Positions 63,727 to 64,000 of a DNA stretch of 64,000 nt are shown one piece after another. Below the pieces are notes generated by a model. That model was given only the letters and a program-made list of their open reading frames with translations. It had not been told where the DNA came from and made no database searches. The number at the start of each line of letters is the position of its first letter. The stretch's first letter is position 1. The translations under genes and the position numbers were made by a program. This DNA is from Fructobacillus sp. EFB-N1 (GTDB lineage: Bacteria > Bacillota > Bacilli > Lactobacillales > Lactobacillaceae), in NCBI RefSeq assembly GCF_001038455.1, contig NZ_LDUY01000004.1:27080-91079 (forward strand), given 5' to 3'.

Positions 63727-64000
63727 ATGACTAAATTTTCTAAAGAATATAAATTACAAGCTGTTAAAAAGACCATCAAATATGGCTTATCAGCTAACCA
63801 GGTTGCGCATGAATATGGTTTACAAACTTATGAACTATTAATGCTCATCGCTGCTTACGAGGTTCACGGATCAAAGATCATTTACGAGCCGCCACAAGTA
63901 ACACCCGAATTTCGGTTACGATTGACACTTTGGGCCATCAAGCAGGATGCGTCTTATGTTCAGGTGGCTCGTAAATTTGGTTATACCAATATTTCTTCCA
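63727..64000 (+). CDS. IS3-family transposase orfA-like protein, partial
   Basis: An open frame from ATG at 63727 runs off the window (91 codons seen). It begins MTKFSKEYKLQAVKKTI and shows two helix-turn-helix motifs (GLSANQVAHEYGL near 20-32 and SYVQVARKFGY near 77-87), typical of the OrfA DNA-binding protein of IS3-family elements (IS150 group). No ribosome-binding site is strong, as is usual for transposases kept at low level. Confidence 0.8.
   Translation, partial: MTKFSKEYKLQAVKKTIKYGLSANQVAHEYGLQTYELLMLIAAYEVHGSKIIYEPPQVTPEFRLRLTLWAIKQDASYVQVARKFGYTNISS

Larger units (their letters stand above)
63684..64000 (+). mobile_element. Left part of an IS3-type insertion sequence
   Basis: A sequence starting TGACCTGTACCC at 63684 has the TG start typical of IS3-family ends and immediately precedes a transposase orfA. 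The right end lies outside the window, so boundaries and target duplication cannot be checked. Confidence 0.5.

Overview
This 64 kb window looks like a chromosomal segment of a low-GC Gram-positive lactic acid bacterium (Lactobacillales), most likely of the Leuconostoc/Weissella group. The evidence is a pyruvate kinase without the C-terminal extension common in other lactobacilli, a phosphate-acetylating pyruvate oxidase, a mevalonate-pathway HMG-CoA synthase, two-subunit GlyQS, Gram-positive SOS boxes and the phoH-ybeY-dgkA-era-recO gene order. The genus is an inference; no rRNA gene is present. Most genes lie on the minus strand. The exceptions are yjzD, an adaA-like gene plus an SDR gene, an amidase, a small orphan gene, plsC, lexA and the start of an insertion sequence.

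Layout. 0.1-4.3 kb: NAD(P)-binding protein, a nitroreductase broken by two in-frame TGA codons, gpmA and pyruvate oxidase, the last with a palindrome over its -35. 4.4-6.5 kb: SOS-controlled Y-family polymerase, YolD-like gene and an 86-residue orphan. 6.5-18.3 kb: fthC, glyA, ansA, recO, era, dgkA, ybeY, phoH, pyk, dnaE. 18.4-28 kb: yjzD, then pepT, yqfO, trmK, rnhB, rbgA, yozE-like, ypmS, degV, folA, cca and a TPR gene. 28-36.8 kb: adaA-like regulator, SDR, thiD/pdxK, topA, dprA, a Uup/YfmR-type ABC-F gene and a cell-wall amidase. 36.8-46.2 kb: a likely small RNA, a degenerate AroD-like protein, LacX-like epimerase, XerC-type recombinase, DUF711 and ACT genes, nucleoside deoxyribosyltransferase, mvaS, ykpA and a membrane protein. 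46.3-59.5 kb: rsmE, prmA, an MDR oxidoreductase, lepA, glyS, glyQ, a DUF2130 coiled-coil gene behind a T-box, frr, pyrH, tsf and rpsB with a folded leader. 59.5-64 kb: an SPFH protein with a small partner, YazA-like GIY-YIG protein, trmN6, plsC, yneF, lexA and an IS3-type element cut by the window edge.

How the genes work together. Much of the window is translation and RNA maturation (rpsB, tsf, frr, glyQS, lepA, era, ybeY, rbgA, rsmE, prmA, trmK, trmN6, cca) and genome maintenance (dnaE, dinB, recO, rnhB, topA, dprA, xerC, lexA). Folate/one-carbon genes (folA, fthC, glyA) and lower glycolysis with pyruvate disposal (gpmA, pyk, pox) also occur. LexA and the polymerase it should repress are both here, each with an SOS box.

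The least ordinary items are: (i) a T-box of probable glycine specificity whose first gene is a DUF2130 coiled-coil/nuclease-like protein, followed by glyQ and glyS; (ii) an AroD-like protein in which the catalytic positions appear replaced; (iii) an isolated promoter-hairpin-terminator unit of about 60 nt between convergent genes; (iv) three genes whose -10 box sits 6-7 nt before the ATG, suggesting leaderless mRNAs; (v) a 46-bp palindrome that ends both plsC and yneF and encodes the same C-terminal residues in both.
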